64,000 nt of DNA, taken from assembly GCA_016758965.1 (NCBI GenBank), contig JAEPRB010000032.1, positions 62,001 through 126,000 of the forward strand, in the 5' to 3' direction. A model generated the notes under the pieces. The model saw only the letters and a list, made by a program, of their open reading frames with translations, made no database searches and was not told where the DNA came from. The translations under genes and the position numbers were made by a program. Source of the stretch: Circinella minor. Lineage: Eukaryota > Mucoromycota > Mucoromycetes > Mucorales > Lichtheimiaceae. Positions within the stretch are counted from its first letter, which is position 1; every line of letters begins with the position of its first letter. Positions 1 to 13,400 of the stretch are shown here, piece after piece.

Positions 1-2695
1 TATCGAAAGCGTCCTATCGGTGGTACAATAATAAATATGTCTCATTCAGGTGAACATCTATTGAATAAAATTTACTATAGAAAATACTAGATTATGTCAA
101 TAAAATATGGTCAAGATCGAAATAACGCATAATATTATACTACTAATATTGACAGATTAATTAATGCAAACATTGATCAAATTATCGGAATTTTCTTTTT
201 CACTCAGCTGCTGTCATATTCATTATATAAAACTATATAAAGTACAAGAATTATTCTTTCTACCAATACCGTATAGATATAAAAAAAAATTACTTACGGT
301 GCTAACTACTGAACATGCGGTACCCAGTATTGATTAGGAGGGAAAAGAAAAAAGCCCCGACTATTATTTCAGGCGATAATCAGCCCTTATTCGGGCGTAA
401 TATTACAAATTTATTTTGAAAGAGTTGTAAAAATCATAAAGTGGTATACCTCTCAAAAATGTTAAAAAGATTGATAAACCACTTATCCGATGTGCTCAAA
501 TATATTAATATAAATACTTCTTGGTACGGGAGGCTGCCTTTCGATTCCAGGTTCTCCGTGGCAACGTGATGCTGGTTAGTGAGAAATCACTTTCATTGAT
601 ACTGGGCAATGACCTCGGGTAATACATCTTTTACCACGTTTTCTGTTCCAGGTTCGCGTCCTGCATGAAGATATTATTCGGCTGGGATAACATGTCTGAG
701 CCGAGAAAATTTATTTAATATTTTTTTTGGTACAGAATAAAGAGAAATGTATTTATTTATAAAAAGGATAAAGTAATTGTGAATATAAAATTATATATAG
801 AGTATATATGATGTAGCATAGAAGATTGATGACTGGTTATTATCATTTTTGCATAATCGACGATTGTATTTGCCATCGCAGTTAATATAGCCCCAGAAGG
901 AGCATATTGATTTTTGTCGATATTTAGACAAACCGGCTCATAAATCCGTATTACTAGTACCGATAATTTGGATCAGGAAGATGTTATGAATAAATATGAT
1001 GCTATGAGGTGGATAGGTGTACTGTTATTGTGAATAATGTTTTGTAGATAAGAATGATGTAAGTGAAGTTGTTGGTATAGTTACTAAAGGGAATAAATTT
1101 GCTGAGGATGAGCTTGTATGAATGGTGGTTATACAGAGGGTCTGATTCTTTTCAAAAATTACAAATGTTTTTTTTCAATCAACGCATGATTGACACATTT
1201 CCCAAAAAAAAAAAAAAAAAAAAAAAAACTTTCTTTTTTTTTGTTATGAATATTTGATGACAGTTGCTTTAAATGTATCTATACATTTATATATGAAAAG
1301 TCAAAAACAATTCATACTGAAGATAAAAAAAAAAAGAGAATGTTACTCTATCACCGCTCGCTACGTATAACAATATGCCCCGGGAGACCAAAAAAGTGTG
1401 GTACCATTGAATTATCGTTATACGTAACAAATTCTTGATCTACACTATAATGATCAGGAAAAATTCTATTCATATTTATGTACTTGGCCTCATTCGTATC
1501 TATATGACCCGCAAAAGGAAGAATGCTCTAGAACATTATATTGTCCATACTGTAAATAAGCTATACGTAAAAATATAAAGATTACTTTTTCTCTTTGCAT
1601 AGTTTCTTTTTATTAAATTTGTCTTATCGTATTAGTTCTAATTGAATTAGAACCAGGTCATCTTATAATTAATGCTGATGGTCCATAAGAAAAGAAATGC
1701 GAGTACTTACTGAGCTCCAAAAACTGCTTATTGTTTATATAAAGCCATGAAAATGGCAAATAATGAGTTGGGTTCTCACAGTGGACGAAAAGCAAAGCTG
1801 GATTATCATAAAGAACGGTTTAATATTCAGATCATTAAACTTTTAACAAAAAAATAAAAAAAAAATGTTCAGCACCTACTTTTTCTAAAATATAAATATA
1901 TTATTTGTTCGCCCGATACAACCATGTTTTTGCTGAAACCTTATCAGGTATCATTATATAAAATTAGCAAATTTTCCCTGCTTAATCCGTCTTGGGCTCC
2001 AAAACCCTATCGTTATAATGAGCAGTAACGGTACGTTTTTCTTTTAATCTTGGAAAGAGTAAATACGTACTAACAGACATAACTCATGTTGAGTAAAAAG
2101 ATAAAAAAATAAATACGTACAAGTTATTTAGAGAATTAATATCTTGATGATGAACATGTTACATAATTTTTTTTAATTTACTCGATTTTTGTTAAAGATC
2201 CCACAACTGATAATAGCCTTTTGAAAAGTTACTGCTTTGCTCCACAAGATCGATAGGCCCACCAAATTTACACACGGTACGTAGATATGATACGTAGCAT
2301 CTTTAAATATCCTAATCCGATTTTCATAACAGTTCTTCATCTCCAACAAAACCGTTCTTAAATCTTTTTAATGTTACAATAACATTTCATTAAACGCTTG
2401 TGCTTCCAATTTTTTTTTATTCAATTCGATGCTTCTGATCACTGCTTTAATCCAACCACTAAAAATCTTTTCAAAAAATATATTTCATTCACTACTTTGA
2501 TGAATAAGTTTGTTGATACATAACAAGATTGGGAGTTGGTTTGTGAATCTGATACGTACTATAGTTCTGTGCCATCCTCTTGGAGGTTATCCATTTAGAT
2601 AATAATAATATGTCGTCTTCTTTGGTCAAAGAAACGAATACAGAGGTATTATATACAGATTATATGCATAGGTGGCTTGATATGTGACTAGGGTA
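1..2695. other. AT-rich spacer without an intact gene
   Basis: I see no gene here. The stretch is AT-rich with poly-A runs (for example 1204-1228). The only coding-like patch is a short GC-richer piece at 530-622 on the plus strand. It reads as an open stretch beginning EAAFRFQVLRGN and stops at 620-622, and similar but broken sequence continues to about 700. I take it to be a relic exon of unknown origin. No tRNA, promoter or repeat boundary can be defended. Confidence 0.5.
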
Positions 2696-4679
2696 TTAAC
2701 TCTGTTCGCTGCTTGATGCTGATGATGAAGCTGACGATGAGATTGGTGTTGGTGTAGAAGGAGTAGGAGTAGGCGCTTGGGAATGATTAAATGGATGATG
2801 AGCACTATATTTCTTCGTTATTATATTGTAATGTTTTTTAAGATGAGGTAAAGATATCCATCCGAATTTGTCAGGAGCATTCCCAGTCTTTGCAAATTCC
2901 TGGAGTAAGGTATCAAGATGTTTAGATTTCAAATCAAATGGTCTTCTTGAGAATAAGTCAACTGGTAAACGCGGCTCGAAAGTGTTAGGAGGTGTGTAGA
3001 ACGTACCACGCAACCAGTCCGTATATTCCGGTTTCAGAGTTGATCGTCGTCCGAGATGATCCTCAAGTTGTTCTTTTTTAGCGTAAGCAGATGGTAATAA
3101 ATCAGCGATTTTACGAAGACTGTGCTCCATAGTGACAAGAGCCTTTAAAGATGATATAATGCAATCCATATCATTAAAACTTTTTGGCAAGGCAATTTGA
3201 TCGAATTGAGGTACGGTTACATACAGACCATCACCTGCCAAGTGAATTATTGACAGCCGGCACTGGCAGTTGGCAATTTGGATAAGCCAGCTCATGGGGC
3301 AAAGATTGATGGTAGGGAGCTTGGCCAAATGATCGATTACACCTTTACCTTTTCTCGATAACTTCGCTTCATCGTCTATAACCTTCTTCAAGTTGTCTTT
3401 TTGCCAACTCGGCTGCACCAATATCACATTGTTCATCCCCTGCATCAACAATGATTCTTATGTCAATTTTGAAACCACGTACGTCTGGATCGTTGGAATA
3501 ATGTTTTTTTCTCGTCGGTTGTATACTTAAAGATTGATTCACCACTATATATATATATATATATCACGAAGTACTATTGTTAATATATACATATATAAAA
3601 ACAACACGAATTACAAAAAAAATAACAAAAAAAATGGTACTTACACTTTGAGACGAATTTTAGAACTATCATCACCACTTTTAAACAAATGGGAAAAAAT
3701 TGGGTACCAAATGTTCGCCAGATAATCTTGTTCAGTTAGTTTGTCGTTTTTGGTAGGCGCAACATATTCACGATCATGTTTCACTATGTCAATCCTTTAA
3801 GTATAAATGATATGTATGAGTTATGTATAATTGACCACGCAACATATACTATCTATATCTAGCGGAAGAATTTTATCCTCACATCTTTTCAACAATTTTT
3901 AATAAGTTTCGTTCTTGTTGTGTCAAGGAAGGGTTTGCCAATATGTTATATAAATATTCCAAACTATCATTTTCAATAGTTAATCATTGGTCCTATTAGC
4001 ACTTACTTTCAATATGTCGATGGAACTGTCTCCCGAGACCTTGGCTGGTCAAAGCTCTTCCTGCAGCATCTATACATGATAGACAGTTAGTTAGATTAAT
4101 GCGTACAGCTGAATCTCACACTTGCTTACCTGTATTAAAATACTGGAGCTGATTGTCGAATGCATTTCTCTGCTTCGAGTAGAGAAGCACATCGGCATCA
4201 ATGTCCAGCCTGTCGTCAAATTCTATAAGAACCTCCATGAGCTTCTTGACCAGCAGGTCTTCAACCTCCTTGCGGTCATGGTCGTTGGTGGGAGGGAGTA
4301 CCCTTCTCAGGTTTTCAATTGCTGTTCGTTCAGCAATGAACTCCCCAGCTTCAGTTCCAATTCTTGAACAGAATATACGTTTCAGCTCCGGGTCTGAAGT
4401 ACCTTTCCGCTTGAAGCCCTCAGGCAGCCCGATGCCTATTATTATAATATTAATACTAATATTTATATACGTCTATATACTACATAGTGTTTTCATATAT
4501 GATACAGACTCCTTTTGGCACCTTCGTTCAGGATGAGCATCGTCAGCTATAAGGGAAGCGTAGAACACGAAAATATTCCACTCTCCAAGTTTTCTACTAC
4601 CATGCTTCAAAGGAAGTTGAGGTCTAAAGGTGTCGTTTCGTACACGCTCGATTTCGCTGTTGCTGATGGTTTGAGACAT
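2696..4679 (-). pseudogene. Lineage-specific hypothetical protein gene, six exons, one frameshift in the last exon
   Basis: Function unknown. A spliced model fits: exons 4679-4484, 4435-4130, 4060-4003, 3963-3883, 3794-3645 and 3525-2696. All junctions are GT-AG and in phase; the intron at 4002-3964 is only 39 nt, so that junction is the least certain. The product starts MSQTISNSEIERVRND and later carries DVRGFKIDIRIIVDAGDEQC. In the last exon this frame meets a stop at 3371-3369. The frame carrying DDEAKLSRKGKGVIDHL and a Ser/Thr/Pro-rich tail is offset by one base. Dropping one base from the T5 run at 3398-3402 (A5 in the message) joins the frames, so one indel appears to be the only lesion. 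From memory the style (VRGFK...D, DE.KL.R.GK) resembles a multi-copy hypothetical family of Mucorales; this was not verified. A sequencing error in the homopolymer is the main alternative. Confidence 0.55.
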
Positions 4680-5926
4680 TATAATAGGGATTAAAAAAGT
4701 AAAAAAGTAGTAAAGAAGTACCAAATAAAAAAGGGACAGTGGCGGTCTATCATTTTGTTATAATTAAACGAGTCACTCCAGGCCAGATTTTAGATGGGTT
4801 AGATGGGTAACCCATTAGGGTTATCCTAACCCCCTGATTTAGGATTTATAACCTTTTATTTCATAAATTTTCGCTCTGGGTAGCGCAACTTTCGAGTGCT
4901 CTATCGCAATTTCCGCTCTAAAGTTATAATAATCCGTAGATAATAACTGAATATTCGATGATGAGATAATTAATTATTATCACTTATTATATTTATATTT
5001 TTATATATAACATTCATTATCTATAGTATCTACAACATATAGGAACTATCTGTATAAAAATATAACTATTTTGGAGCAGTAAAATAATTATGCATAGCTT
5101 AAAGAGATTATTTACCCACAGCAGCAAAAAAAAAAAAAAAAAAAGTGCCGCACCAAAATCAATAAACCATATGCTTGTTCAAATAATCTTATAAAAGTTA
5201 TATCAGCATATCATACACACACGTACTTAATTATTTTTCTCCTTGGCCAAATACACTTTATATGATTTAAATTACGATTTTTCAATAATTAATTATACTC
5301 TACTTCTTTTTTTCTTTATGGGTAGTATATATTGCTACGCCCCGTTCGGATCGTAATTAATAAAATAAAAAGAAAATATAAGGAGTTCCGAGTAAAAGGC
5401 TCAATAACTTATTCAACAAAAGGAAAAATAAATAAAAAGGCAGTTTTTTATAACCAGTAAAATCAACCGATCAAATAGTCGGTAAAAGAGTTTATTTCAA
5501 TAAGAATGAAAGAGAGTGAGCTAATTGCTATTTTGTTTTAAAGAAAGAAACTACGTATCCTTTTTATACTAATTATTTAATTATCTAACTCCTTAATTCG
5601 AATCTTGTTTCAGGTGAAAGTGAATCCAATTTCAGGTAAAAACGAATCAAAGTTATAAAAATAATTCTTATTGAATAGAGGTAAATTTCGTTATTACTGC
5701 TTGTAGAACGACTGATATTTATTTAAAAATAACAATACGTAATAATAATGATAATGATAACGATAATAAAAATAAAAATAGTAATAAAGATGATAATAAT
5801 GAGGACTTGATAATAGATAATAAAAAGAAAGGAAAAGGGAGGAGAGGAAAAAAAAGAAAAATCTCCCCAGAAAAGAAAGAGGTAACAATATGTATTTCTA
5901 TTTTTTTGACAAAAGGTAAGGGGAAG
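4680..5926. other. AT-rich spacer between two minus-strand genes
   Basis: No supported gene. It contains a poly-A run near 5126-5144 and GATAAT/AATAAT-type simple sequence at 5740-5830, which produces spurious Tyr-rich and Lys-rich open frames. The left part would hold the promoter of the 2696-4679 gene and the right part the 3' end of the 5927-9673 gene. No clear TATA box or polyadenylation signal can be singled out in such AT-rich DNA. Confidence 0.5.
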
Positions 5927-8900
5927 TTATCTGTTTCGTGTCGGTTGAGTTCGTGTTGCTGTACGTCCAGCTATACGTCCAGGTATATGCCTAATTATAT
6001 ACGGTGTGTACTGGTATCTCTGACCTTGGACATATGCGTACGGTCTTGATCCCGTGAGGGCAGATTCCATTGACATGTTACAAGCATAGTTTTGTAAGTG
6101 TTTTGTTATAGCACTATAAAAAAATTATATAAGAGAATACGTTTTATTTAACCAAAAAAAAAAAAATCAGTCGTCTCTTTCGTTAATACATACCCGTGAT
6201 TAGACGATTGATCAATGTAATAAAGCCATACAGCTTGTTCAAACCGATCCCCATGCTGCATCACGACTTGGCGTATACTCCCAAACAAATATTGCTCTGG
6301 AGGAGCAAATTTGCTTGTAAATCTATATGGATGATTATGCATGGGCAAATATTGTCGTAGAAATAAATCAATAATTCGCTGCCAGTCAAAAGACGGATTG
6401 TCCGCCTCCTGTTGAACAAAATCGCGCAGTGGTATCTCAAACCGACTTAGCGTTCGACGAAAACAAATGAAATATGAATTACGAGCTTTCAATAATAAGA
6501 GCCAATCGTCAATAAATTTCCTATCGTCATGTGGTTGGCGAACTCGTGGTATATCTTCTTCCGCACGTTGATCTTGAATCTGTGTATCAGCAATAGATTG
6601 GATATGTTGATTTACTAATTGTTCTTGTGTTTGCTGATTATTCGATACACGACGTCCCCTAATAGCGCGGCCACGACCACCACGAGCTGCTCCATGTGCA
6701 GGCTGAACTCTTGGATACGAAAAGTCAAGATGGTTGTTCATTTGAGTTTTTAGCACCTATATATAATGAATGATAATAATATATTATTATAAACTTGTTT
6801 TAGAACGCAATATTATAGTTACCGTATTATTGTAGATGAAAAAAGCTAGAAAGATAAAGGTAATTACCAGTGCATATTCACACACATCAGGATCAAAGTC
6901 GAGTACTTGATTCCCTTGGTATGCTTTCCCAACGAAAATTCCTTCTTGTTCTGAACTAAACTGGGTAAACGTCTCATCATTAAATACACAACAATGAATT
7001 TTTCCTTGAGTATCACATATCACTGGTTGTCGAATAAAATAATCTATCATTCGGCCTCGTAAGCGAGCAAATACACCTAACAATGACCGTCTACGCATTT
7101 CAGAACTTGGTACTGGCCGAACATGGCTACGAACAAAACGTTGGTGCTCCTGGTACGCCGCTTGCACAATTTCTGGTATATTCCTCCAGTCTATATTTGA
7201 CTGCCATAATTCAGGATTTGTACGGTGAATAAAATTATTTATAATACGTGCCTTGCTTAAAGACATTCCTGGTATTGGCGTTGTGCGTTCGACACCGATA
7301 CGTTGTGCAATGAGTCCTAATATATGTCTGCCCTCTGCAAGGTTACAAAACCATTCGCGCCACTCATTTGTAATATGACGATTTCGGAAGCTTTGAAGCT
7401 GTCGGAGCTCAGGGTATTGCTTTCTTTCCAATTCCAACCGTTGTAACGTCCGTTCAGGAGTCCCCGGACCACCCAAAGTTAACCCGTACAGGTCGTGTCT
7501 TTGTAACATAGCTGTTCTCGCATATATAGAAGGTCGGTAAGCCTGTGGTCCTACTGACGGGAATCCGTTCATCTCGGCTTGTAAGAGTGTACCTTGTATG
7601 CGCTCTAACAAATAAAAGTACAGACTTTACAGTAAGTTTGACATTTTACTACTGAGTTTATATGGCATAATACTATTACTACACTTCTTGTTTATAAAAT
7701 ATATATAAATACATACCTATAGTTATAACAGATGTCATTTGTATTACTTGGGCTCTTGATCTCTCAAATTGATCATTAATATCTCCTTGTTCACATCTTT
7801 CATTAAAGAGACGGAGTGCTTCGTCGCAAAAAGGGCGCGATTTAGGGTTGTGAGGTGTAGCACCTCCAATAAGCATTCCAATAACAGTGTTGAGAAGAAT
7901 AATGGTTTTACACCAAGTAAGATGCATAAAACGTAAAATAACCGGGCTTGCGGAACCATAGCTCACAAAACCAGGGTGAAGATGAGGTATCAAGATTGAG
8001 TAATTGGAAGTAGGTATAGGAGAAGCTATGCTTGGTGTAAAATTAATGTTATGGTCAACAATTGTAGGATTTCCTATCATATTTTTAAACTCACTCTCGC
8101 CTAAGGAGTAACTAATGTATAAAGTTAAAGGTAAATATAAATATTTATTATTATAAGCTTTTATTTTCAACACAACCAAAAAAAAAAAAAATAGTGTAAT
8201 AGTGATAGTTTACCTTCCTTGAAAATTAGAAAAAGCTACACTGGTAGGTTGAAAACCGAGGGTGACGATAATTATTGTATTTAAAGCTTGTATAATTTCT
8301 CCTGATACTGTTACTAAAGTATTTGGTAAATCACCGCGGTGACGGGATCTTGGACGACACGGCCACAAATCGTGAAAGGATGGGGCGAAAAACTGGTCCG
8401 TGATGTGACCAGGGAAACAATACCCAAGTATAGTTCGGGTGACATCTCCACTCCGACTGCCTGCGAAAAAGTGCCGAAGTTCAGCAAAATCCGAACGAGT
8501 AATGTCTTTTGCAAAAATTGTAACAGGTGTTACAGGAGTATGTCCACCCGTAGGTAGAACATAGCACGGACGAGGCAATGCACTGTCAGTATAGAACTGG
8601 ATATGTTCCTCTCTTATTAAATTCCGACTAACTGGATCCTCAACACCAAGGGCACCATGATAGCCTTGGTGGTAAACATTATGGAGAGCAGCACGTTGCT
8701 GTTGATGAAATTGATCGCCCGCATATCCTATAACTGCATTATTATTAGGGTCCGCATATAAGTATTCATACGCCAAGTCATTGTGCCCATATTGACGCAT
8801 AAGGTCAACATCATCTTGCCCTGGCTGATATGCACGGTAAAATCCACCAGGCTGGGAATTCAGCAATACTGAACGACCAAGGAAATGTATCAGAATCTGT

Positions 8901-9673
8901 TCTCTTCCATCGATAAGGTGTCGCTGGCCGTAATTTTGCTCTTCAGAGTCAAAGGAAAAATTTGGTACTAAATACACCCGAAAATGCTTGTTTGGAAAGA
9001 TATTGTGTAAGCACTGGTAGAAATTTGAAAACCGATTACGCGCAATTCCTGATATATCATCTTGGAGGCGCCCACGTGGAGTGTTTTCGCTTGTACAGCC
9101 AACATAACGTAAATGAACATGGTTTTGTGTTGGAGACTGTTCTAGTTCTTCTATAAAATTTGCGGCGAAGACACTATCAGCTGGGAATGCTACGTAACAA
9201 TAGATATTATATGTGTTAATAATAATTTTTTCAACAGTATGACTCACAGTATATATATGATAGATATGATAGCTTGTAGAAAACAACTTACACAGCTGAT
9301 ATTGGGTTAATATTTGAATAAATTCTTCTCTTGTAAACTCCAATGACCGGATATAATAATAAACAGTGTGTCTAATATGAAACTGTTGCCGCGCCTCAAG
9401 TTGCTCAGTAGTGATATCTACTAGCCCTAAGAAATCTACCAGGGCTGCATCGGCCACAGCTGCGGAATGAACACAGATTTCTAGCAGCCGGGTCAGGGTG
9501 ATTTCTCCATGTACAGGCACTTGCTGGGTAAGAAGCTCTGCAAAGTGTTCGGTGTTCGGATTTAAAGGTACCCTACTTTCGGACAAACGGTCTTCAATAA
9601 TCTCCACCATCTGAACCCAAGGGCTCCTGTTGGGTTGAATTACTAGGGTTGGTTGGACGTCAATATCGGTCAT
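5927..9673 (-). CDS. Large six-exon protein with a GIY-YIG nuclease-like segment, 1079 aa
   Basis: Exons 9673-9292, 9189-8214, 8111-7717, 7604-6868, 6756-6194 and 6113-5927 join with consistent phases (1,2,1,0,2) into 1,080 codons with no internal stop. Introns are 80-112 nt with GT-AG ends. The start is the ATG at 9673 (MTDIDVQPTLVIQPNRSPWV). Residues about 150-242 resemble the second half of a GIY-YIG nuclease: LRYVGCTSE (Y156-G158), an Arg at about 168, Glu at about 224 in REQILIHFLG, and Asn at about 238 in LLNSQPGG. This order matches the family's YIG, Arg, Glu and Asn positions. The first GIY strand is not obvious. Later parts (HPGFVSYGSASP; EWREWFCNLAEG) are not recognised. Near residues 835-850 lies a Gly/Arg patch (ARGGRGRAIRGRR), and the C-terminus is Arg/Thr-rich, both suggesting nucleic-acid binding. 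The gene is intact although its neighbours are decayed. Nuclease activity is inference. Confidence 0.6.
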
Positions 9674-9956
9674 TCAGTGCAAAAGGAACAGAGAAAATGT
9701 CTGAAGAGTAAGGAAGTATAGAAAGAATTTGAAAAGAAGGTTAGGATTAATTTTAACAAACGGTTTTTTATTTTATTTTTTATATCCTCTTCAATTCATT
9801 GTCTACATTTAAAATTTCGATTCTCTATTACAAGTTATCCCTATAATCTTGATTTATCACAATTCATTGTTTATGTGGATAAATTTTTTGATTAAAAAGT
9901 ATACCTCAATCACCCCCTGACTATCCCATACACTAACATAGCTTTTTTCCCTGTAG

Positions 9957-10156
9957 GACGAGTTGAAGGAACTGATCCGCCTTTTTGTTTTTTCTATCTC
10001 AGCATACTACAAAGAAGTGATTAGGTGCTTGGGAGACGGCCCGGGACTTCTACGTACATTGGTAAGTATGAACTTTTAATTCATGTTCTTTTTATATATA
10101 CCCCCCCCCATGGTGCATTCCGAAACGTTTTGCAGAGTGCGCCTGTTCAAGTTTAG
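9957..10156 (+). pseudogene. Orphan 3'-end exon pair of an unknown gene
   Basis: A clean 105-nt open exon at 9957-10061 is bounded by ..CTGTAG and GTAAGT. It reads DELKELIRLFVFSISAYY and then KEVIRCLGDGPGLLRTL. A 74-nt intron leads to 10136-10156, reading SAPVQV and a TAG stop. No upstream exons or start are visible, so this looks like the surviving 3' end of a gene. A second, more eroded copy lies at 12870-13020. The family is not recognised. Confidence 0.4.
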
Positions 10157-10689
10157 AAAAAGGCTAACATTATGTATTCATCGGGATAGTTATCATACTC
10201 TAAATATAATAAAAAATACTAAACTATACTAATCTTTTACTTTTGTTAAATTAAGATACTAAGTATAAGAACATATTATAAAATATATTCAAAGTTGAAA
10301 GTTAAAAGCTATCATCTTTTTTTATAATCCTATAATACATATGATACTACAACATCATATAAGATAATAACTATTCGAAGCGGATTATCTACCAACTACG
10401 TTTTTTTTTTTTTTACAAAAGTGGAGACTGGCCCCGCTTCGTAGATTTCTCTTTTTTTTTTTTTTCGTGATAGTGGCTGTACAACATTCCTTCCTCCACA
10501 TCCATACAGTAATATTAATATACTTTCATGATATTATTTTTATAAATACGATATACAACAACGTAATTATGATTTGAAATGACTATTGGTATTTTTTTTA
10601 TTCATCTATGTCAATTTATGTTTACTACTACTACTGATACTAAAAATGCAACTATTATTTATACTAAACTCCTGTTTTAAATTACACAA

Positions 10690-12060
10690 CAGTACACAAA
10701 GAATCTTCTGATATTTCTAGGTCACAAAACGCGATTAGATACACTTCGATCCATAAAGTTCTTTGTTCCTTTGGGCCATTTTGTGATCATTTACTAGGTC
10801 CATGTTTCAACTGTCTCTTATCTTTGACACCCAATCAGTCCACAAGCTTTGTATTGTTGATAGATTTTACTTCTCCATTCTTATCGTCATCTTCTTCATC
10901 ATTGTCCGATTCCCTTTGACTTTCATTACTTTTCATTTACACTTTGATCTATATCGCTACCACTGGTGCTGTCACTGGTTGTACTGGTATCATTACTAAG
11001 AAAAAAGACGTTTCATCCTCACTACCATCAGTTACCTCTCTACTATCACCATCTGTACTGTCATAATCAGTAGTTGATGAATTATTGGTATTAGCAACAA
11101 TTTTCAATACCATTTGTGGGGTTTTGAGTAGGATCATGTTCTGCTCCAAAATATAATTCATTGTAAATATTGGATGAGTGCTGTCAATATTGATCATTGC
11201 CATGACGAATTACTGCTACCCCTTGAATTTCATCAGTTCGATCGCCTCTATCAAACACATACCAGTATACCAGTACAGTTGTTCAAATATCTTATTATTA
11301 TTTTTTACTTATTTATCTATCCATCCACCTAACCTCTTGAATCATAAAATCATCAAACTGCTCCTGTAAACTGTTTTACACATAGGCATATTTCTAGTAT
11401 TATTTTCTGTGGGTCTATATAGTATGCCAAATTAATTATACACACTAACTCACTGCATAAACATATATATATATATATATATATATATCTGCCTTTTTCT
11501 GTAACTTGAATTTACCTTTGATAAGATGCTGGTGACCTTTGCTTATTTCTATAGTCGCTTATAATATCTTCGAATATTCTACAAGAAACTTGTACTTTTT
11601 GCATTTCTCCTCTTAATGTCTTTTATTGAATTTTGATTCTTTTGGATATTTGAGACAACAAGGAATTAAATCAAATTCGCTGTCTTCTTAATGGTTCTAC
11701 TTGTTAAGTAACGTTAGCAATCAAGAGCTGATTTCTGTTTGTTGATTTAATTCTGTTTTCACACTTCTAATTTCTTTCTGTGTTATTTTTTAACTTTTTG
11801 TTAAGAAAGGAATAATCGTAACTGCGTTTAATTAACCTAATTCCCATTTACTCCGCTTTCCCTCAATGTTGGAGTGTCCAGCGAGTTACAATATATTGTT
11901 ACAACATAATTTTCACCAACCATCAAAATTTTATTTATTTATCATTATTTCCTTTTATATTATATTCGTTGAGATTTTCTCACTAAATGAAATTATTTCA
12001 TCAAAGATCACAACACTTGTTTCTTCATTCATCTCTTTTTCTTTATAGTTAGCAACAGTT
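10690..12060 (-). pseudogene. Possible strongly decayed coding sequence
   Basis: Several minus-strand pieces look like former coding sequence but lie in different frames with stops between them. Examples are an acidic Ser/Asp stretch near 11090-10990 (TDYDSTDGDSREVTDGSEDE), another near 10920-10850 (ESDNDEEDDDKNGEVKS), and NGPKEQRTLWIEVYLIAF near 10770-10720. No start, splice sites or family can be assigned. It could equally be low-complexity noise. Confidence 0.2.
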
Positions 12061-12869
12061 TCATCATTATGTGAATTTTCTTCACTTATATTTTAGTATA
12101 AATAACCCCTTCAATTTTAGTTTTCAAAAGATCTTTAGTTCACACAGTTTTACTCTTATTTCATTTTATTCTTATTTTATCAACATCCTCTTTCCAAATT
12201 AAAGTCAATAAATAAACAAATTATTATTATCAGTATTATTATTTGATCAACTGATAGATTATTCTTTACTATCATTATTAGTGGTTTCGGCATATAAAGA
12301 CCGAAAACGTGAACTCCCACTTCAGTATATAATTTTAGTGACACAAACAGACATAAAGTCTTCTATTAAAATATATTTTTACTTGCTTAATCCCTACTTT
12401 TCTCTTTTAACGTTACTCCGAAGGTCTTGCTACCAACGAAGCGTAACAATATGTTAACATAATAACAGTAAATTCACCCATTATCAAGACATTACAAAAG
12501 CTATATAAACCTCTCTCTTTATTATTATCTTATTTTTATCACAATCATTATATATATTACATATTCTATTTATATTTATTGTCCGAATCACTATCTTTCT
12601 ATCTTACAAAAAAAAAGAAAGATCTGCAACTCAAGTTGTACAGATTTGTCCTTTGAGGTGATCTGCCAGCTATGGATTGAAACTTGAGACGGAAAAAAAT
12701 ATTTCCTTTTACTGAGATTCGAATCCCTGGGAGAAATGAGTAGTGGCTAGGGGAATGTCAACTTTGTGAACTGACAAGAGAAATAAGCTGAAATCAGCGC
12801 GTGTTCAATTAAATTCACCATTAATAAAATAAATAATTTGAACGTATTGTAGTATATTCACTTCTTAGT

Positions 12870-13020
12870 ATATTGCGAAGAAGTGATCATATGGCCCGGG
12901 TGACGGCCAAAAACCTTCTACATTATTTGAATTCATTGTTGTTTTTTATACGCCGTTCAATTTTAGAAAGGAGGGGAACAGAATAACGTTATACTCTAAA
13001 TATTATATAATAAAAAATAT
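12870..13020 (+). repeat. Eroded second copy of the 9957-10156 sequence
   Basis: The order GAAGTGAT, GGCCCGGG, CTTCTACATT, then CGCCGTTCAATTTTAGAAA and TTATACTCTAAATAT parallels 10006-10205 (GAAGTGATTAGG, GGCCCGGGACTTCTAC, GCGCCTGTTCAAGTTTAGAA, TCATACTCTAAATAT). The copy is colinear through the exon, the terminal exon and the presumed 3' UTR. Reading frames are lost. Confidence 0.4.
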
Positions 13021-13400
13021 TTAGCTGGTCTTTATCTCTTATCCCTATCCCCCAATAGAGTCTTTTATTTTCTTTATTATTTCATGAACCTTCTGACACG
13101 ACAATATGTCTTAACATACAGGTGCCGGCTTATAGGAGGAAATAATAAAGAAAATAAATTTTCAACGTATTCATCATTTTTCTAGAGAGCTTAAGGGATT
13201 CGTATTTTGGTAAAAATACGAAACTAATCTAAATATAGATGAAATGATATAAAATGATTTTATTGAGAAGCTTTTTGGTAACACGATGATGATATGAGTA
13301 CACTAACCCTCGGAGCCCCAGAGCGTTATACTGTATCCTACGAAATAATGAGTCTTAGTCGAAGCTTTCGCTGAAGACTCCTTATTATTATTCGAGGCGA

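Larger units (their letters stand above)
9674..13343. other. Repeat-rich decayed spacer
   Basis: Apart from the relics annotated separately, this 3.7 kb holds AT-rich simple sequence, including poly-T runs at 10401-10414 and 10450-10465 and an AT dinucleotide run at 11464-11489. I see no intact gene. Short open frames on both strands are interrupted and have no convincing start or splice sites. Confidence 0.5.

Noticed and set aside
5694..6049. Small Tyr/His-rich or Lys-rich frames at the 3' edge of the GIY-YIG-like gene
   Set aside because: They arise from GAT/AAT simple repeats and from the antisense of exon 6.
12700..12745. tRNA-like box GAGATTCGAATCCCTGGG
   Set aside because: The flanking bases do not form a T stem, acceptor stem or D arm on either strand.
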